In this document: piece by piece, positions 1-8,861 of the stretch | Numbering within the stretch: the first letter of the stretch is position 1 | How the letters are laid out: every line of letters starts with the position of its first letter | From: Paenibacillus sp. BK033 | GTDB lineage: Bacteria > Bacillota > Bacilli > Paenibacillales > Paenibacillaceae | Assembly (NCBI RefSeq): GCF_004345425.1 | Contig: NZ_SLVP01000014.1 | Span: 1 to 64,000, forward strand | Direction of reading: 5' to 3' | Length of the DNA: 64,000 bases | Translations under genes and position numbers: made by a program | Notes under the pieces: model-generated | Told to the model about the DNA's origin: nothing | Databases searched by the model: none | The model's input: only the letters and a program-made list of their open reading frames with translations

Positions 1-168
1 GAATGGTGTTTGACTTGCTCATTACTTGTTTTATCGCTTTTCCGTTATTTCTAACGGGGCAGTTTCGCTCGTTGTTCAGTTTTCAAAGAACAATTCTTTT
101 TTCGTTCATCACCGTGTTTCTCAGCGGCGACAAGAGATAATATACCATGAACGCCTATTGGATTGCAA
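1..168 (-). promoter_or_regulatory. rRNA operon promoter and 16S leader (gene beyond left edge)
   Basis: On the minus strand, TTGCAA (163-168), an 18-base spacer and TATATT (139-144) form a sigma-A type promoter pointing at the left edge. Downstream, at 74-93, the minus strand reads TTGTTCTTTGAAAACTGAAC, which resembles the boxA-type antitermination sequence of Bacillales rRNA leaders. B. subtilis also has an rRNA operon downstream of lysS, which fits the position. The 16S gene itself is not in the window, so the identification rests on the promoter, the boxA-like motif and the context. Confidence 0.6.
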
Positions 169-209
169 GCATTTTTTTAAAGTTTTTTTGAGACTAGCTA
201 ACTCGCGTT

Positions 210-656
210 TTAAGACTCCTTGAATACCCACCACTTGCTGCCCGCGAAGTTAAGCACAACGGTTACTACCGTTGCTAGCAGCTTGGCCGTTAACGGACCT
301 AATCCTACTGTTTCCGTCAACTCATAGAGGAGCAGCATAGACACTCCCAGTACGGCTGCGTTCAGCAGAATAAAGCGTACGGCTCTTCCGCTTCCCGCTT
401 TGACTGCTCCCTCTTTTTTTGAAGCCCCTTTAAAGGTAATGAGAGAATTGAGCGCATAGCTGTTCGCCATGCCGGCACTATAAGAGATAACCTGCGCGGG
501 AAGGACGTACAGTCCCGCCCACACCAGTATGCTATAGACAATAAAGTCTACGAGGGTGTTGAGCAAACCGACCATATTAAATAAGACGAATTGCTTTAAC
601 GCGCCAAGCTTTTGTTTTTTAGGGCTAATTTGCTGCCGAGGCTGCTCAATGGACAT
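210..656 (-). CDS. GtrA family membrane protein
   Basis: A 148-residue protein with four predicted membrane segments, the usual size and layout of the GtrA/DPMS2-like family. Members are thought to flip or position polyprenyl-phosphate-linked sugars across the cytoplasmic membrane. The N-terminal 20 residues are polar and basic and precede a segment resembling LKQFVLFNMVGLLNTLVDF, typical of the family. It overlaps the upstream GT2 gene by 11 bases, so the two are almost certainly co-translated. With the large GT-C enzyme before them, they form a likely three-gene lipid-linked sugar pathway. The sugar and the final acceptor cannot be read from the sequence. Confidence 0.85.
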   Translation of the reverse strand: MSIEQPRQQISPKKQKLGALKQFVLFNMVGLLNTLVDFIVYSILVWAGLYVLPAQVISYSAGMANSYALNSLITFKGASKKEGAVKAGSGRAVRFILLNAAVLGVSMLLLYELTETVGLGPLTAKLLATVVTVVLNFAGSKWWVFKES

Positions 657-1629
657 ATTCGCGATCCTTCTCCTGCTTCTCCTCTTGTTCCTTCTCTTCT
701 CCGAACCCTCTTGCTTCTCTTACGATATATAGAGGACGGTTCTTGGATTCGTCATAGATTCGGCCAATGTATTCGCCGATGAGTCCAAGCAGCATCAGAA
801 TAATACCGTTAAACAATAGGTTAATGGCGACAATGGTTGTCCATCCCGCTACCGTGCTTGAGGTAAAGAGACGCTGGCACAGTACGACCAATAAGTAAAC
901 GAAGCTTGTTGCCGACAGGGTAAAGCCGATATAGCTGGCGATTTTGAGCGGCTTATAAGAGAAGGAGGTGATGCCGTCCACCGCAAAATTAATCATTTTT
1001 TTGAGCGGATACTTGGTTTCGCCCGCAAATCGCTCCTCGCGTACATACTCCACCATCGTCTGGCGGAAGCCTACCCAGCTGACAAGACCACGCACGAAAC
1101 GGTTCTTCTCCTTCAACCCGCGCAGTACATCGCAAACTTTACGGTCGATCAGGCGGAAATCGCCGGTGTCCATCGGAATATCGAAATTCGTCAAGCTCCG
1201 CATCGTGCGGTAGAACATCATCGCCGTCAGCTTCTTGAAGACCGTTTCGCCTTTGCGCTTCAGCCGCTTACCGTAGACAACCTCGTAGCCTTCCTTCCAC
1301 TTGGCGATCATATCGAGCATCACTTCCGGCGGATCCTGAAGATCCGCATCTATAATGATAATGGCTTCGCCTTGCGCGAAATCCATACCGGCGGTAATGG
1401 CAATCTGATGGCCAAAGTTGCGCGAAAAATTGACCAGACGGACATTGCCGTCCTCCTGACAGATGACTCCCACGATCTCGACCGTACGGTCTTTGCTGCC
1501 ATCGTTAACGAATATAAGCTCGTAAGGCTCTCCGTAACCGTCCATCACTTCTTTCAGCTTGGCATACGTATGGCGAATCACTTCTTCTTCGTTATACATC
1601 GGCACTATAATGCTGTATCTCGCCTTCAC
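646..1629 (-). CDS. GT2 glycosyltransferase, polyprenyl-phosphate sugar synthase type
   Basis: A 327-residue GT-A fold enzyme of the dolichol-phosphate-mannose synthase/bactoprenol glucosyltransferase group. The N-terminus reads YSIIVPMYNEEEVI, followed by FVNDGSKD and the metal-binding stretch IIDADLQDPPE, which contains the DxD motif. Two C-terminal membrane helices lie at about 230-300, as in CsbB/YkcC/GtrB-like proteins, and the tail is rich in E and K. The expected reaction is transfer of a sugar from a nucleotide donor to a polyprenyl phosphate at the inner membrane face. It lies between a GT-C enzyme and a GtrA protein, which would use and translocate the product. The sugar is unknown. 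Confidence 0.85.
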   Translation of the reverse strand: MKARYSIIVPMYNEEEVIRHTYAKLKEVMDGYGEPYELIFVNDGSKDRTVEIVGVICQEDGNVRLVNFSRNFGHQIAITAGMDFAQGEAIIIIDADLQDPPEVMLDMIAKWKEGYEVVYGKRLKRKGETVFKKLTAMMFYRTMRSLTNFDIPMDTGDFRLIDRKVCDVLRGLKEKNRFVRGLVSWVGFRQTMVEYVREERFAGETKYPLKKMINFAVDGITSFSYKPLKIASYIGFTLSATSFVYLLVVLCQRLFTSSTVAGWTTIVAINLLFNGIILMLLGLIGEYIGRIYDESKNRPLYIVREARGFGEEKEQEEKQEKDREYVH

Positions 1630-1651
1630 GCCCGTCTACCCCTTCCGTTCA

Positions 1652-4600
1652 TCAGCTGTAAAAGACCCATGAGTCAAAATGTCTTAAAGCAATCATCACA
1701 TATTCCTTGCTTACTTCCATACCGGAAATGACCGGATAATACATTATAAAGAGAACGACCGCTATGCCGGCATAGACCCATCGAATCCATTTTTTATTGT
1801 CGCGGCCTTCTTCGATACGGGTAAATATATAAACGATAGCCAGAATCATGAATGGCACCATTGCAAAATAATGATACAAGAACGTCAGCCGCGGCACGAG
1901 CATCCATGGCAGGTATTGCGATAAGTAAGCGATCCATAGCACGTACATTCTCTTATCTTTGCGCTTCACGCTTATATACAAAGCAGCGATTACGGCGAAG
2001 ATCCCCGTCCACCAAATCAACGGATTGCCAAACGCCGATATGGAGGAGACCTGTCCCGGCTCCAGGTTCTTGCCGTTGTAGTACCACACCGGTCGCTTCA
2101 TGAACGGCCACTCCCACCACTGGGACGAATACGGATGAGTAGCGACAAGCTTGCTGTGGTAATCGTACATATGCTCCTGGTACTCGATAAGCCGTTCCGC
2201 GGTATACGTATCTCCCTTAACGTGGAGAACGGGAATATAAGACAAGCAATAGATAACTAGCGGGATCGCGACGAAAAAGACTAGACAGCTTGCAAGAGTC
2301 AGTACCGTGTTGCGTATAAACCCGCGGGAAGCCTTTTGATAAGCTTCGTTATCTTCATAAGGATAGCCTTCTTCCCCGTCCGCCAAAACGCGTTTAGCCG
2401 CTGCATGCTCCCGGTAACGTTCAATCAGGACAAGCGCCAGCATAACCGCCAGTCCTGCGCCGCCATAGATGACAATCCACTTGGAAGCCACCCCGATTCC
2501 GAACATCAGCCCGGCCCAGAATAATGGTACTAACGTTTTACGCAGCGGAGAGCGGTAGAAGCTCATTTCCCTGTATTTATTCATGAAGTAGAACATCAGC
2601 ATAATGAAAAAGACGCCGTATACGTCAATGGTTGCAATCCGCGTCTGCGTGAAATGCATAAAGTCTGCCGCAAACAGGATGGCTGCGGTTGCCGCGATGC
2701 CCGTTTTCCGGAACAACTGCAAGGCAAACAGATATATAATGGGCAGCATTGCAATGCCAAACAGCGTCCCTACGATCCGCCAGCCAAACGGGCTAAGCCC
2801 GAATACTTTTATCCCTACCGCTATGAGCAGCTTGCCGAGCGGCGGATGCGTATTCTCGTAAGCCTTCATGCTATGAAGATTCTCGTAAGCGGTGCGGGCA
2901 TGGTAAATCTCGTCAAAATAAGAGCTGTTCAAATAGTTCGGTTTATACACGGCATCCTGCTGCTCATCAAACAACCGGCTGCCCGCAAGAGCCGCGTCCT
3001 CCCTCACCTCGCTTGCATCTCCAAGATCAACAACACGCTCGATTGGGATCGGCTTGTCGCTGCCCTCCGGATAGAAAGCAACCTCCTGCATGGAGAAGCC
3101 CCACTGGGTTACCGTCAGCTTTGCATACCTGACCGTCTGGTTGACCGGGTTAACCGTCCACTTCAGGTCGTCGCCAACCTTCTGCTCGATCTCAACGGGA
3201 TTGCTCCATTGATCCGGCGTGCTGCCGCTGAATTCCCATTTGTATTTGCCAACGCCAACCCCATTAAAACTGTTGATCTGGCCAATTTGAACCTGCTTGC
3301 CAAAATCCACGTAAAAGCTCTGGCCATCCCGGTCAGCCTTCCAGCCGCTGTCGAAGCTAACCGTGGAGCCCAGATTTACAAGCGCGATAACGGCATAAAT
3401 CCCCGTAATGGCGGACATCCACAGCCAATCCCTCCGCTGCAGCCTGCGAGCCGGCTGTTCCTGCGCCCTTACGCTCTGAAGCAGCCGATCCTCGGACAAG
3501 GCTAGCTCGTCCTTCGTCAAAGCGGGAACCGGCTGCAGGCGACCCTTGATATATCTATCATAGCCAATATAAATCATGTACAAATACAAGCCGATATTAA
3601 CAAGCGAAGTCACGATCATAATGCCGTTCGAAGAAGGCAGGAACGTGTTCTCCTGACTGAAGGCCAGGACATAGCCGACATTAATAAAATGGGTGATGCT
3701 AAAGCCAAGCAGCAGCTGCAGAATCCGGCGGCCCTTCGCCTCTATGTAAGCGAAGATCATCAGAAGGAGTGCCGGGAACATGTAGCGCTCGTGCATTTTG
3801 GCAGCAAACATAAAAACCGTAACGATTAGAATCAAAGCCATATAGAAGGAGCCCGTAAGGTCCTTTTGCTGCTTGCGGAAGGCAAAGAAGAGGACCGAAA
3901 CCACCGTCGCAAGGACGATTCCGATGTTCCCCCAGGAGGAGTACTCCAGACCAAGCCAATGCGCATCCAGCTTCGCCCAGTTGCCGCCGGTTAAGGCATA
4001 GAGATTAAACGCGTTCAACGTGGCGTACGGATAAGAAGACAGGGTTGATTTATAAAGATGATAGAGCGCGGACAATCCGCCGTTCTTCCAAATAAACGGT
4101 GCGGCAAGCAGCAGGAACGCAACAGCCCCGTAGCCGACACCCGCGGCAACACGCTTCCAGTGCCTGAGGTTGTAACCGTAAGCGAGCAGCATAACCGGCG
4201 TAAAAATCAGCGCCTGCGGTTTCACAAGCACGGCCAGCGCAAACCAGACCGACCCACGCTCCAGCTTGCCGTCCGTAATGGCTCGAATACCCAACACCAG
4301 AATCAGTGCGAAAAAGGAATCCACCTGCCCCCATCCGGCGGAATTGATCCAGACGGCAGGGTTCCAGACGAAAATCATCGCCAGGCCGAAGGCAGCCCGG
4401 TGATCGAGTTTTTTTACGGCCGTGCGATAAATGAGATAACCGGTAATAAGATCCGTGAAAATAGCCGGAAGCTTGTAAAACACTATCGCCGCATCGCTGG
4501 TAGACCCGATGCCGAACCACGATTGCAGCGCCCCCATGACATAAAGCACATAAATATAGCCGGGCGGATAATCAGCAAAGAGGCCTTCCTGATAGAAGTT

Positions 4601-5092
4601 GCCGAGGCCGTCCTTGAAGGCATGATTCGCCCAATAAATAAACGTATTAATATCATTCGTATAGCCGGGATTCGTGGCTGCTATATAGAAACGGAAAGCG
4701 AATGCCGCTAAAAGCGCAATCCACAGTCCGTTCAGGGATGATTTGTCGCCGGCAGCTAGAGGCTTGCCGCTCGCCGCGAATTCCCGGGCACGCAGCCATC
4801 TGCTGTACAGGTATGCGAATAAGGCGCCAAACAAAGCCGATATCGATAATACCGAAAAGGCCGATATTTTCTTCGGGTCTATTTTTTCCTGATTTTGAGG
4901 TGTCGCCGAGGCGGTCTGTTCCGACTGCAGAGTAATGACAGGCGAGAAAGCTTCTGTCGCAATATTGCCTAAGGCGTTAGTTTCCGCGCCGGGACTCCCC
5001 TCAGCTGAAACATAACCGTTCATGGCAGGCAAAAGACCAACAACGAGAACAAATAATAAACAAATGATTGCACGCAAGCCACTCTTCCACAT
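1652..5092 (-). CDS. Two-module GT-C glycosyltransferase with C-terminal PMT (GT39-like) domain
   Basis: An 1146-residue polytopic protein, about twice the usual length of a GT-C enzyme. It starts with a signal-peptide-like helix (1-30). The first membrane module (about 75-520) carries an acidic loop motif GYTNDINTF near residue 146 and a HERYMFP motif near 434-440, as in GT-C mannosyl- or glucosyltransferases. A soluble beta-rich stretch (about 575-685) resembles a discoidin-like domain. The second module (about 700-1146) has the PMT signature YFDEIYHART (D727, E728) and THPPLGK (748-754), typical of protein O-mannosyltransferase relatives. Both modules should use polyprenyl-phosphate sugars outside the cell. 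The GT2 and GtrA genes directly downstream (23-base gap) could supply that donor. Acceptor unknown. Confidence 0.8.
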   Translation of the reverse strand: MWKSGLRAIICLLFVLVVGLLPAMNGYVSAEGSPGAETNALGNIATEAFSPVITLQSEQTASATPQNQEKIDPKKISAFSVLSISALFGALFAYLYSRWLRAREFAASGKPLAAGDKSSLNGLWIALLAAFAFRFYIAATNPGYTNDINTFIYWANHAFKDGLGNFYQEGLFADYPPGYIYVLYVMGALQSWFGIGSTSDAAIVFYKLPAIFTDLITGYLIYRTAVKKLDHRAAFGLAMIFVWNPAVWINSAGWGQVDSFFALILVLGIRAITDGKLERGSVWFALAVLVKPQALIFTPVMLLAYGYNLRHWKRVAAGVGYGAVAFLLLAAPFIWKNGGLSALYHLYKSTLSSYPYATLNAFNLYALTGGNWAKLDAHWLGLEYSSWGNIGIVLATVVSVLFFAFRKQQKDLTGSFYMALILIVTVFMFAAKMHERYMFPALLLMIFAYIEAKGRRILQLLLGFSITHFINVGYVLAFSQENTFLPSSNGIMIVTSLVNIGLYLYMIYIGYDRYIKGRLQPVPALTKDELALSEDRLLQSVRAQEQPARRLQRRDWLWMSAITGIYAVIALVNLGSTVSFDSGWKADRDGQSFYVDFGKQVQIGQINSFNGVGVGKYKWEFSGSTPDQWSNPVEIEQKVGDDLKWTVNPVNQTVRYAKLTVTQWGFSMQEVAFYPEGSDKPIPIERVVDLGDASEVREDAALAGSRLFDEQQDAVYKPNYLNSSYFDEIYHARTAYENLHSMKAYENTHPPLGKLLIAVGIKVFGLSPFGWRIVGTLFGIAMLPIIYLFALQLFRKTGIAATAAILFAADFMHFTQTRIATIDVYGVFFIMLMFYFMNKYREMSFYRSPLRKTLVPLFWAGLMFGIGVASKWIVIYGGAGLAVMLALVLIERYREHAAAKRVLADGEEGYPYEDNEAYQKASRGFIRNTVLTLASCLVFFVAIPLVIYCLSYIPVLHVKGDTYTAERLIEYQEHMYDYHSKLVATHPYSSQWWEWPFMKRPVWYYNGKNLEPGQVSSISAFGNPLIWWTGIFAVIAALYISVKRKDKRMYVLWIAYLSQYLPWMLVPRLTFLYHYFAMVPFMILAIVYIFTRIEEGRDNKKWIRWVYAGIAVVLFIMYYPVISGMEVSKEYVMIALRHFDSWVFYS

Positions 5093-5189
5093 TTTCCGCG
5101 GTTCACCTCAAACGTTAAGTTTCTCGAGCTTGTTTTTCCTGTAAAATACATTCTCACTTTCCCTATCAAAAGTCAATGTGTACTCCTAT

Positions 5190-5262
5190 CCAAGTGAAAA
5201 CGGTTGCGCCCTCCATAGGAGAGGCAGCTTGCGTTTCGCGAATGAAATCGAAGCACGGTATA
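5190..5262. repeat. Dispersed intergenic repeat, copy A
   Basis: Resembles the sequences at 6861-6955 and 9971-10060 over about 70 bases, with a shared order of blocks: AAGCGTAAACGG-like, a GC-rich centre, GGGGCAGCAGACG-like, TTTCGCGAATGAAAT-like, then AAGCACAGTATA-like. On the minus strand the sequence can fold into an imperfect hairpin (GAAACG pairing with CGTTTTC). It lies between the GT-C gene and the lysS terminator. Copy A is the most diverged of the three good copies. Confidence 0.6.
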
Positions 5263-5302
5263 AAAAAAACACCGCCCGGACCTGTTAGTCCAAGCGGTGC
5301 TG
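5262..5302 (-). terminator. Rho-independent terminator after lysS
   Basis: On the minus strand, AGCACCGCTTGGAC and GTCCGGGCGGTGTT form a stem with a 6-base loop, followed by a run of T. It begins about 12 bases after the lysS stop codon. Confidence 0.85.
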
Positions 5303-5313
5303 TCGTTAGCCTC

Positions 5314-6840
5314 TTATTCGCCCGCACGCTCGCGCATATGCGGGAACAGCAGTACGTCACGGATGGAAGGCGCATCGGTAAGCAGCATAACAAGGCGGTC
5401 AACGCCAATGCCAAGTCCGCCTGTAGGCGGCATGCCGTACTCGAGGGCGCGGATGAAGTCGTCATCCATCTCATGCGCTTCGTCATTGCCTTGTTCCTTC
5501 TCGACGAGCTGAGCTTCAAAGCGCTGACGCTGGTCAATTGGATCGTTCAGCTCGGTGAACGCGTTCGCATGCTCGCGCGCTACGATAAACAGCTCGAAGC
5601 GGTCCGTAAAGCGCGGGTCTGCCGGGTTCTTTTTCGCCAGCGGCGAGATCGCAACCGGATGTCCCGTAACGAATGTCGGCTGAATCAAAGTATGCTCGCA
5701 ATGCGTTTCGAAGAATGCATTCAAAATATGGCCAAACGTCATATGAGGCTCAACCGGTACTTTATGCTCCTTCGCCAGGGCATGAGCCTCCTCGTCGCTC
5801 ATCTCTACGCTGAAGTCAACGCCGGTAACCTCTTTAACCAGGTCTACCATGGAAACACGGCGCCACTGCGGCGTCAGATCGATCTCTTGGCCTTGGTAAG
5901 AAATTTTCATCGTGCCTAGAACCTCTTGCGCGATATGGGCAATCAGGTTCTCCGTCAGCGCCATGATGTCCTTGTAATCGGCATAAGCCTCGTACAGCTC
6001 GATCATGGTAAACTCCGGATTATGGCGCGTCGAGATGCCTTCGTTCCGGTAAACGCGGCCGATCTCGTATACCTTCTCCAGACCGCCTACGATAAGGCGT
6101 TTCAAGTGAAGTTCAATCGCGATACGCATGTACAGCTGCATATCAAGCGCATTGTGGTGAGTGATGAACGGACGAGCCGCAGCACCGCCGGCAATGGAAT
6201 GCAGCGTTGGCGTTTCCACTTCGAGATAGCCCTTCGAATCAAGGTAACGGCGCATCGATTGAATAATGCGGGAACGCGTAATGAACGTTTGCTGTACGTC
6301 AGGGTTCACGATCAGATCGACGTAACGCTGGCGGTAGCGCAGCTCTACGTCCTTCAAGCCGTGATATTTATCGGGCAGCGGAAGCAAAGACTTCGTCAAC
6401 ACTTCCACTTCGTAAGCTTTTACCGATACTTCGCCGGTGTTTGTCTTGAACACGGCGCCCGTGATGCCAACGATATCGCCGATATCAAGCAGTTCAAAAG
6501 CCGCGTATTTGTTCGCTTCAACCGTATCCTTACGGACGTAGATCTGGATTTTGCCGGAAAGATCCTGAATATGCGCAAAAGAAGCTTTGCCCATGCCGCG
6601 CTTTTGCATAATGCGGCCCGCAATGCTTACCTTGATTGCTTTCTCTTCCAGCTCTTCCTTGCTGAGTTCTTCATAAGCGGACACAATGTCTTTCGCATTG
6701 TGCGTACGCTCGAATTTGACGCCGAACGGGTCAACGCCAAGGGCTCTCAGCTCGTCCAATTTGTCCCTGCGGATTTGCAGAAGTTCGCTTAGTTCTTGTT
6801 CTTGTTCCACTCCCGTGTTTTGCTGATCCACTTTATTCAT
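5314..6840 (-). CDS. lysS: Lysyl-tRNA synthetase, class II
   Basis: A 508-residue class II synthetase that charges tRNA-Lys in the cytoplasm. The N-terminal OB-fold anticodon-binding domain covers about 55-165 (VSIAGRIMQKRGMGKASF). The catalytic core contains the motif 2 region YRNEGISTRHNPEFT and motif 3 GLGIGVDRLVMLL near the C-terminus. Length and motifs fit bacterial LysS. The start at 6840 gives a 20-residue acidic, glutamine-rich extension before the conserved ELLQIRRDKL. It lies downstream of greA and is followed by a strong terminator. No T-box leader is evident upstream. Confidence 0.97.
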   Translation of the reverse strand: MNKVDQQNTGVEQEQELSELLQIRRDKLDELRALGVDPFGVKFERTHNAKDIVSAYEELSKEELEEKAIKVSIAGRIMQKRGMGKASFAHIQDLSGKIQIYVRKDTVEANKYAAFELLDIGDIVGITGAVFKTNTGEVSVKAYEVEVLTKSLLPLPDKYHGLKDVELRYRQRYVDLIVNPDVQQTFITRSRIIQSMRRYLDSKGYLEVETPTLHSIAGGAAARPFITHHNALDMQLYMRIAIELHLKRLIVGGLEKVYEIGRVYRNEGISTRHNPEFTMIELYEAYADYKDIMALTENLIAHIAQEVLGTMKISYQGQEIDLTPQWRRVSMVDLVKEVTGVDFSVEMSDEEAHALAKEHKVPVEPHMTFGHILNAFFETHCEHTLIQPTFVTGHPVAISPLAKKNPADPRFTDRFELFIVAREHANAFTELNDPIDQRQRFEAQLVEKEQGNDEAHEMDDDFIRALEYGMPPTGGLGIGVDRLVMLLTDAPSIRDVLLFPHMRERAGE

Positions 6841-6860
6841 CTCCTAAATGAAAGGCACTG

Positions 6861-6955
6861 CTCAAGCGTAAACGGCTGCGCCGTCCCGGGGAGGGGCAGC
6901 AGACGCTTCGCGAGTGAAATATAAGCACAGTATAGAGAAAACCTATACTTTCTTA
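6861..6955. repeat. Dispersed intergenic repeat, copy B
   Basis: Closely matches copy C (9971-10060) from CTCAAGCGTAAACG through AAGCACAGTA, then both continue to TATACTTTCTTA. On the minus strand AAGCGT pairs with ACGCTT and GCTGC with GCAGC around a CCCCGGG centre, so an imperfect hairpin is possible. It lies between the greA terminator and the lysS start, within the leader of lysS if the two are cotranscribed. Confidence 0.7.
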
Positions 6956-6964
6956 TATTTAACG

Positions 6965-6996
6965 TTCAAAAAGCTTCCGATAAGGAAGCTTTCGAA
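6965..6996 (-). terminator. Hairpin terminator after greA
   Basis: On the minus strand AAAGCTTCC, a 5-base loop and GGAAGCTTT are followed by a short T-run. It lies 30-50 bases past the greA stop. The short T-tract makes it moderate, so readthrough into lysS is possible. Confidence 0.6.
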
Positions 6997-7023
6997 AAAT
7001 ATGCGCAAATGGCAGTGCAGACC

Positions 7024-7500
7024 TTATTTTTTAATATCGACGATTTTATATTGAATGATGCCGGCAGGCACGCTAACGTCCACGACAGTACCTTTCTTCT
7101 TGCCCAGTATCGCTTTGCCTACGGGGCTCTCATTCGAGATTTTATTGTGAAGAGGGTCGGACTCGGCTGTTCCTACGATTGCATATTCCATTGTATCACC
7201 GAATTCCAAATCTTCCACCGTTACGACCGATCCAATACTTACCGTATCGGTATCAATCTCATCATTATTAATAATCCGCGCGTTGCGGAGCATTTTCTCA
7301 AGCGTAATGATACGGCCTTCGATGAAAGCCTGTTCATTCTTGGCGTCCTCATATTCCGAGTTCTCGCTGATGTCGCCGTAGCCAATGGCCACCTTAATAC
7401 GTTCCGCTACTTCACGACGCTTGACCGACTTGAGGTTTTCCAGTTCCTCTTCAAGTTTCTTTAACCCGTCCTGAGTCAGAATGATTTCCTTATCGCTCAT
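7024..7500 (-). CDS. greA: Transcription elongation factor GreA
   Basis: A 158-residue GreA, the normal length. It binds the RNA polymerase secondary channel and stimulates cleavage of backtracked transcripts. The N-terminal coiled coil covers about 1-75 (LTQDGLKKLEEELENLKSVKRREV, then GDISENSEYEDAKNEQAFIEGRI with the acidic tip residues). The C-terminal FKBP-like domain (about 80-158) contains GSVVTVEDLEFGDTMEYAIVG and SPVGKAILGKKKG. A Shine-Dalgarno-like AGGAG precedes the ATG. The gene sits between dusB and lysS. Confidence 0.96.
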   Translation of the reverse strand: MSDKEIILTQDGLKKLEEELENLKSVKRREVAERIKVAIGYGDISENSEYEDAKNEQAFIEGRIITLEKMLRNARIINNDEIDTDTVSIGSVVTVEDLEFGDTMEYAIVGTAESDPLHNKISNESPVGKAILGKKKGTVVDVSVPAGIIQYKIVDIKK

Positions 7501-7717
7501 CTTCCGATTCTCCTGTCGTGTGACATATTATTCATACGGCGTATGAATTCACTGTATTTAATATATTGCATTCCCCGTTCCTCATGCCAAGTTGCGGGGC
7601 AGCCAGCGCGGAAACGACGATGTCGTTGATGTATATTGCAAGATTATATTTCAAAGACACCCCGAATGTCAATCAAAGCCAAATTTGTGGTGTAACCGCT
7701 TTATCGGAAAGAGACTT

Positions 7718-7753
7718 AAGAGGATTATCGGTTTGCAGACCGATAATCCTCTT
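7718..7753 (-). terminator. Perfect 15-bp hairpin after dusB
   Basis: AAGAGGATTATCGGT and its exact complement ACCGATAATCCTCTT flank a 6-base loop, starting 8 bases after the dusB stop. The sequence after the stem is only moderately T-rich on the minus strand, so it may act as a terminator or as a 3'-end stabiliser. Confidence 0.6.
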
Positions 7754-7760
7754 CGCTCTC

Positions 7761-8777
7761 TTAATGTGCTTTGTTAGAGCTTCCGGCCATGCCGGCAAGA
7801 GCTTCCTCATCCAAAGAAGCGATGTACTGCTCCATAATTTCGACAAGCTTGTCGCGTCCTGTCTCTTCCATAATGACATCTTTCACGCGTGCCGCGCCCG
7901 GAAGCCCTTTGAGGTACCAGGCCATATGCTTGCGCATTTCGCGTACGGCTGTCGCTTCGCCTCTCAAGGCTATAAGACGGTCCATGTGCAAAATCGCAAC
8001 TTCCAGCTTCTCGCGCGGAAGCGGATCCGGCAGCAGCTCGCCCGTTTCCAGGTATTGAATCGTCCGGTACAGCATCCAAGGGTTGCCGAGCGCTCCGCGT
8101 CCGATCATAACCCCGTCGCAGCCGGTATGGTCTAGCAGCCGGCGGGCGTCCTCCGGCGAGAAGACGTCGCCATTGCCGATGACCGGAATGGAGACGGCTT
8201 GCTTCACGTCGCGGATAATATCCCAGTTCGCTTTGCCGGTGTATTGCTGCTCGCGGGTGCGGCCATGAACGCTGACCGCTTTGCCGCCCGCGCTTTCGAC
8301 AGCCTTCGCGTTGTCTACCGCGTAAATATGCTCGTCGTCCCAGCCGATCCGCATCTTTACGGTTACCGGCTTGCTGACTGCGGCGGTTACCGCCGACACC
8401 ATCTCGTAAATTTTGTTGGGATCAAGCAGCCAGCGCGCACCAGCGTCGCAATTTGTAACCTTTGGCACCGGGCACCCCATATTGATATCAATAATATCGG
8501 CATTGGTCTGCTGGTCCACGACCTTGGCCGCTTCGACGAGCGACTCGCGGTCGCCGCCGAAAATTTGCAGGCTAAGCGGTTTTTCGCGCTCGTCTACAAA
8601 CAGCATTTCCATCGTACGCTTATTGCCGTGCAGGATCGCTTTATCGCTGACCATCTCCGCGCATACGAGGCCGGTTCCGAATTCTTTGGCAATCAGACGG
8701 AAAGCAGGGTTGCAGACACCGGCCATCGGCGCGAGCACGACTTTATTTTTCATCTCGATGTCTCCGATTTTCAACAT
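7761..8777 (-). CDS. dusB: tRNA-dihydrouridine synthase
   Basis: A 338-residue FMN-dependent TIM-barrel enzyme that reduces uridines in tRNA to dihydrouridine. The N-terminal VVLAPMAGVCNPAFR is the family signature, and the catalytic cysteine lies in INMGCPVPKV (C102). VHGRTREQQYTG and GVMIGRGALGNPW are phosphate/FMN-binding segments near the barrel end. The C-terminal helical domain binds tRNA. Length fits DusB. The neighbourhood (pab/fol genes, XRE gene, dusB, greA, lysS) matches Bacillales, where the orthologue is yacF. Confidence 0.95.
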   Translation of the reverse strand: MLKIGDIEMKNKVVLAPMAGVCNPAFRLIAKEFGTGLVCAEMVSDKAILHGNKRTMEMLFVDEREKPLSLQIFGGDRESLVEAAKVVDQQTNADIIDINMGCPVPKVTNCDAGARWLLDPNKIYEMVSAVTAAVSKPVTVKMRIGWDDEHIYAVDNAKAVESAGGKAVSVHGRTREQQYTGKANWDIIRDVKQAVSIPVIGNGDVFSPEDARRLLDHTGCDGVMIGRGALGNPWMLYRTIQYLETGELLPDPLPREKLEVAILHMDRLIALRGEATAVREMRKHMAWYLKGLPGAARVKDVIMEETGRDKLVEIMEQYIASLDEEALAGMAGSSNKAH

Positions 8778-8861
8778 GCTGCTTTTGTTCCTCCTTCTTA
8801 AACCGATTGACCGCCTTATTGACGACGTAATGAAGTTCTATCGCGTCATATGAAAGGTACG

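Noticed and set aside
6841..7023. T-box or other riboswitch before lysS
   Set aside because: No T-box sequence or specifier structure; the interval is filled by the greA terminator and repeat copy B.
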